Part shown: positions 5,939 to 7,320 of the stretch, piece after piece
How the letters are laid out: every line of letters starts with the position of its first letter
Position numbering within the stretch: the first letter of the stretch is position 1
Source of the DNA: Rhodobacterales bacterium UBA3080
GTDB lineage: Bacteria > Pseudomonadota > Alphaproteobacteria > Rhodobacterales > Rhodobacteraceae
Assembly (NCBI GenBank): GCA_002366645.1
Contig: DFBM01000041.1
Location: 840 to 8,159 of the forward strand
DNA length: 7,320 nt
Direction of reading: 5' to 3'
Notes under the pieces: generated by a model
The model's database searches: none
What the model was told of the DNA's origin: nothing
Seen by the model: only the letters and a program-made list of their open reading frames with translations
Translations under genes and position numbers: made by a program

Positions 5939-6900
5939 CCGCTGATCTGCACCACGACCTTCCCCGTCGCTTTACGGTCCACCAGCAACTGCATCGCTTC
6001 GTTGGATTGATCCAGTGGCAGGATGTGGCTTACGTGTGGTTTTAGGCGGCCTTCGGAATACCATGTGAATAGTTGTCGGAAGCTGTCGGTCAGGACGGCG
6101 GGTTTGAACTTGGTGTATCCGCCCCAATAGAAGCCGACGACCGTCAGGTTTTTAACCAGCAGGATGTTGGCGGGGATCTGCGGGACTTCGCCGCTGGCGA
6201 AACCGAGCGGGATGATGCGGGCTTCGGGATTGCAGGCGCGCAGGGCGGCTTTGAACTGGTCACCACCAACGGGGTCATAGACGACGTCGGCGCCGCCAAG
6301 GGATTTGACGACCTCACGGATATCTTCGCTGGAGCTGTCGATCAGGTGGTCGGCGCCGGCCTGTTTTGCGACCGCCAGCTTTTCCGCGCCGCGGGCGACC
6401 GCGATAACCTTTGCGCCCATCAGTTTGCCAAGCTCGACCGCCGTCAGGCCAATACCGCCGGAGGCGCCTAGCACCAGCAGTGTTTCGCCGGCTTTCAGGC
6501 CTGCTTTATAATCGAGCGCGACGTGGCTGGTGCCGTAGGCCACCAGAAAGGCGGCAGCGTCGCTATCGCTCATGTCGGCGGGAACGGGAACGCAACTGGC
6601 GGCGGGCACACAGTTGTATTCGGCCAGACCGCCGACTCCGCTGTAGGAAGCGATCCTTTGTCCGACCTCAATGCCCGAAACCCCTGCCCCAAGTGCGTCA
6701 ACGGATGCGCAGATTTCCATGCCGGGCGTAAAGGGCAGCTCGAATTTTTCCTGATACTTGCCCTGCACGATCAAGGTGTCGCCAAAGTTGATGCCACAGG
6801 TGTGCACGCGGACACGCACCTCGCCCTTGGCTGGTTCCGGTAGTGCGACCTCGTCGAGGGTCATGGGCTGGCCAAGTTCGTGTAACCGCATCGCGCGCAT
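5935..6900 (-). CDS. NAD(P)H:quinone oxidoreductase, zeta-crystallin-like (zinc-free MDR family)
   Basis: The product has 321 residues, the usual length for QOR-type medium-chain dehydrogenase/reductases. The N-terminal GroES-like domain (about 1-120) contains the family pattern GINFGDTLIVQGKYQ (36-50) and LPFTPGMEICASV. The Rossmann domain carries the cofactor-binding loop GASGGIGLTAVELGK (145-159). The GVGGLAEYNCVPA and VVYDPVGGDQF segments are also typical. The catalytic and structural zinc ligands of alcohol dehydrogenases are absent, as in quinone oxidoreductases. Expected activity is NADPH-dependent reduction of quinones or conjugated enones in the cytoplasm; the real substrate may be an acyl-CoA or other enone. 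The ATG at 6900 has an AGGAGA Shine-Dalgarno (6906-6911) 5 nt upstream. The gene is divergent from typA, and its TAG stop shares CTAG with the Sel1 gene's stop. Confidence 0.93.
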   Translation of the reverse strand: MRAMRLHELGQPMTLDEVALPEPAKGEVRVRVHTCGINFGDTLIVQGKYQEKFELPFTPGMEICASVDALGAGVSGIEVGQRIASYSGVGGLAEYNCVPAASCVPVPADMSDSDAAAFLVAYGTSHVALDYKAGLKAGETLLVLGASGGIGLTAVELGKLMGAKVIAVARGAEKLAVAKQAGADHLIDSSSEDIREVVKSLGGADVVYDPVGGDQFKAALRACNPEARIIPLGFASGEVPQIPANILLVKNLTVVGFYWGGYTKFKPAVLTDSFRQLFTWYSEGRLKPHVSHILPLDQSNEAMQLLVDRKATGKVVVQISG

Positions 6901-6935
6901 GGGTATCTCCTGCGTTTAAAAAGAGCAAAGTTGTT

Positions 6936-6985
6936 GCATTTGGCGCAGGAAATCCCACATGTGCAAGCAACTTCTTGCCAAATGC
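6936..6985. repeat. Perfect 9-bp inverted repeat with central CACATGTG palindrome
   Basis: GCATTTGGC (6936-6944) and GCCAAATGC (6977-6985) are exact reverse complements separated by 32 bp. The perfect 8-bp palindrome CACATGTG (6956-6963) lies within 1 bp of their common centre. The structure lies between the divergent oxidoreductase and typA genes, so it cannot be a conventional terminator; it is a candidate operator or recognition site. Confidence 0.6.
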
Positions 6986-7004
6986 TTTGATTGGGCTTAT
7001 GGCG
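6976..7004 (+). promoter_or_regulatory. Possible promoter for typA
   Basis: TTGCCA (6976-6981) is a good -35 match, followed after 17 bp by a weak -10-like TATGGC (6999-7004). It would overlap the right arm of the inverted repeat, so a protein bound there could block transcription. A small GGGCGGCCCC element followed by an AT-rich run (7029-7050) lies in the leader. Identified by eye; low confidence. Confidence 0.3.
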
Positions 7005-7066
7005 GGTCTCGAACGGGGTTGTCTTTAAGGGCGGCCCCTAATTTATTTTGTTTAAGGAAACGTCCC

Positions 7067-7320
7067 ATGGACATGCGTAACGTCGCTATCATCGCCCACG
7101 TCGACCACGGCAAAACCACGTTGGTAGACGAGGTGCTAAAACAATCCGGTCTTTATCGTGAAAACGAAGCCCAGCAAGAACGGGCAATGGATTCCAATGA
7201 TCTGGAGCAGGAGCGTGGTATCACCATTCTGGCCAAGGCAACTTCGGTTGAATGGGACGGCGTTCGTGTAAACATCGTGGACACACCGGGCCACGCCGAT
7301 TTCGGTGGCGAGGTTGAGCG
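7067..7320 (+). CDS. typA: Translational GTPase TypA/BipA, N-terminal part
   Basis: The first 84 codons are in the window and the gene continues past the right edge. G1/P-loop AHVDHGKTT (10-18), the switch I element RGITI and the G3 motif DTPGHAD are all present. The N-terminus MDMRNVAIIAHVDHGKTTLV and the segment MDSNDLEQERGITILAKATSVEW are characteristic of TypA/BipA rather than EF-G, LepA or EF-Tu. TypA binds the ribosome and assists ribosome assembly and translation under stress such as cold. The ATG at 7067 has an AAGGA Shine-Dalgarno (7054-7058) 8 nt upstream. A second ATG two codons later is less likely because family members usually start at the first. The full protein is normally about 600 residues. 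Confidence 0.96.
   Translation, partial: MDMRNVAIIAHVDHGKTTLVDEVLKQSGLYRENEAQQERAMDSNDLEQERGITILAKATSVEWDGVRVNIVDTPGHADFGGEVE

Noticed and set aside
6073..6471. Plus-strand 132-residue open frame inside the oxidoreductase
   Set aside because: The opposite strand encodes a clear, full-length MDR protein; the frame is a GC-rich antisense shadow.
7029..7050. GGGCGGCCCC followed by an AT-rich run as a terminator before typA
   Set aside because: The stem is at most 3-4 bp with a tiny loop and lies just before the typA Shine-Dalgarno; too weak to call.

Overview
The window looks like chromosomal DNA of an alphaproteobacterium, most likely of the Rhodobacterales/Roseobacter type. The signs are a SUV3-like 'helicase-related' gene, an SCP2-domain protein coupled to an alpha/beta hydrolase, a DUF1127 small protein divergent from a LysR regulator, a zeta-crystallin-like quinone oxidoreductase and a typA gene whose N-terminus begins MDMRN. 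Genes are moderately GC-rich and intergenic DNA is clearly AT-richer. I see no rRNA, tRNA, CRISPR array, transposase, integrase or other mobile element.

Layout. Positions 1-1886 (minus) hold the N-terminal 628 residues of a SUV3/DEAD-like helicase that runs off the left edge. It is preceded 15 nt upstream in the same direction by a secreted TPR protein (1902-2471, minus, TTG start), so the two form a likely operon. A 156-bp divergent spacer leads to an SCP2 lipid-binding protein (2628-2918, plus) that overlaps a serine hydrolase/lysophospholipase-like gene (2918-3847) by one base. A possible bidirectional terminator separates this pair from a convergent DUF1127 gene (3886-4092, minus). That gene is divergent from a LysR-type regulator (4216-5091, plus), and a T-N11-A dyad lies between them.

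After lysR comes a 256-bp non-coding region (5092-5347) with the most unusual structure in the window. It holds a weak terminator, four head-to-tail 11-bp repeats (5125-5168) and two overlapping potential stem-loops (5230-5291). It leads into a secreted Sel1-repeat protein (5348-5938, plus). That gene converges with an NAD(P)H:quinone oxidoreductase (5935-6900, minus), and the two stop codons share the tetranucleotide CTAG. A 166-bp divergent spacer with a 9-bp inverted repeat precedes typA/bipA (7067 to the right edge, plus).

Most genes are conserved housekeeping or accessory genes. The functional groupings I would defend are helicase with TPR protein (operon), SCP2 with hydrolase (translationally coupled lipid module) and LysR with DUF1127 (regulator and possible target). 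I did not find an obvious undescribed multi-gene system. The best candidates for something new are regulatory: the 11-bp array and the structured stretch before the Sel1 gene, and the dyad in front of typA.
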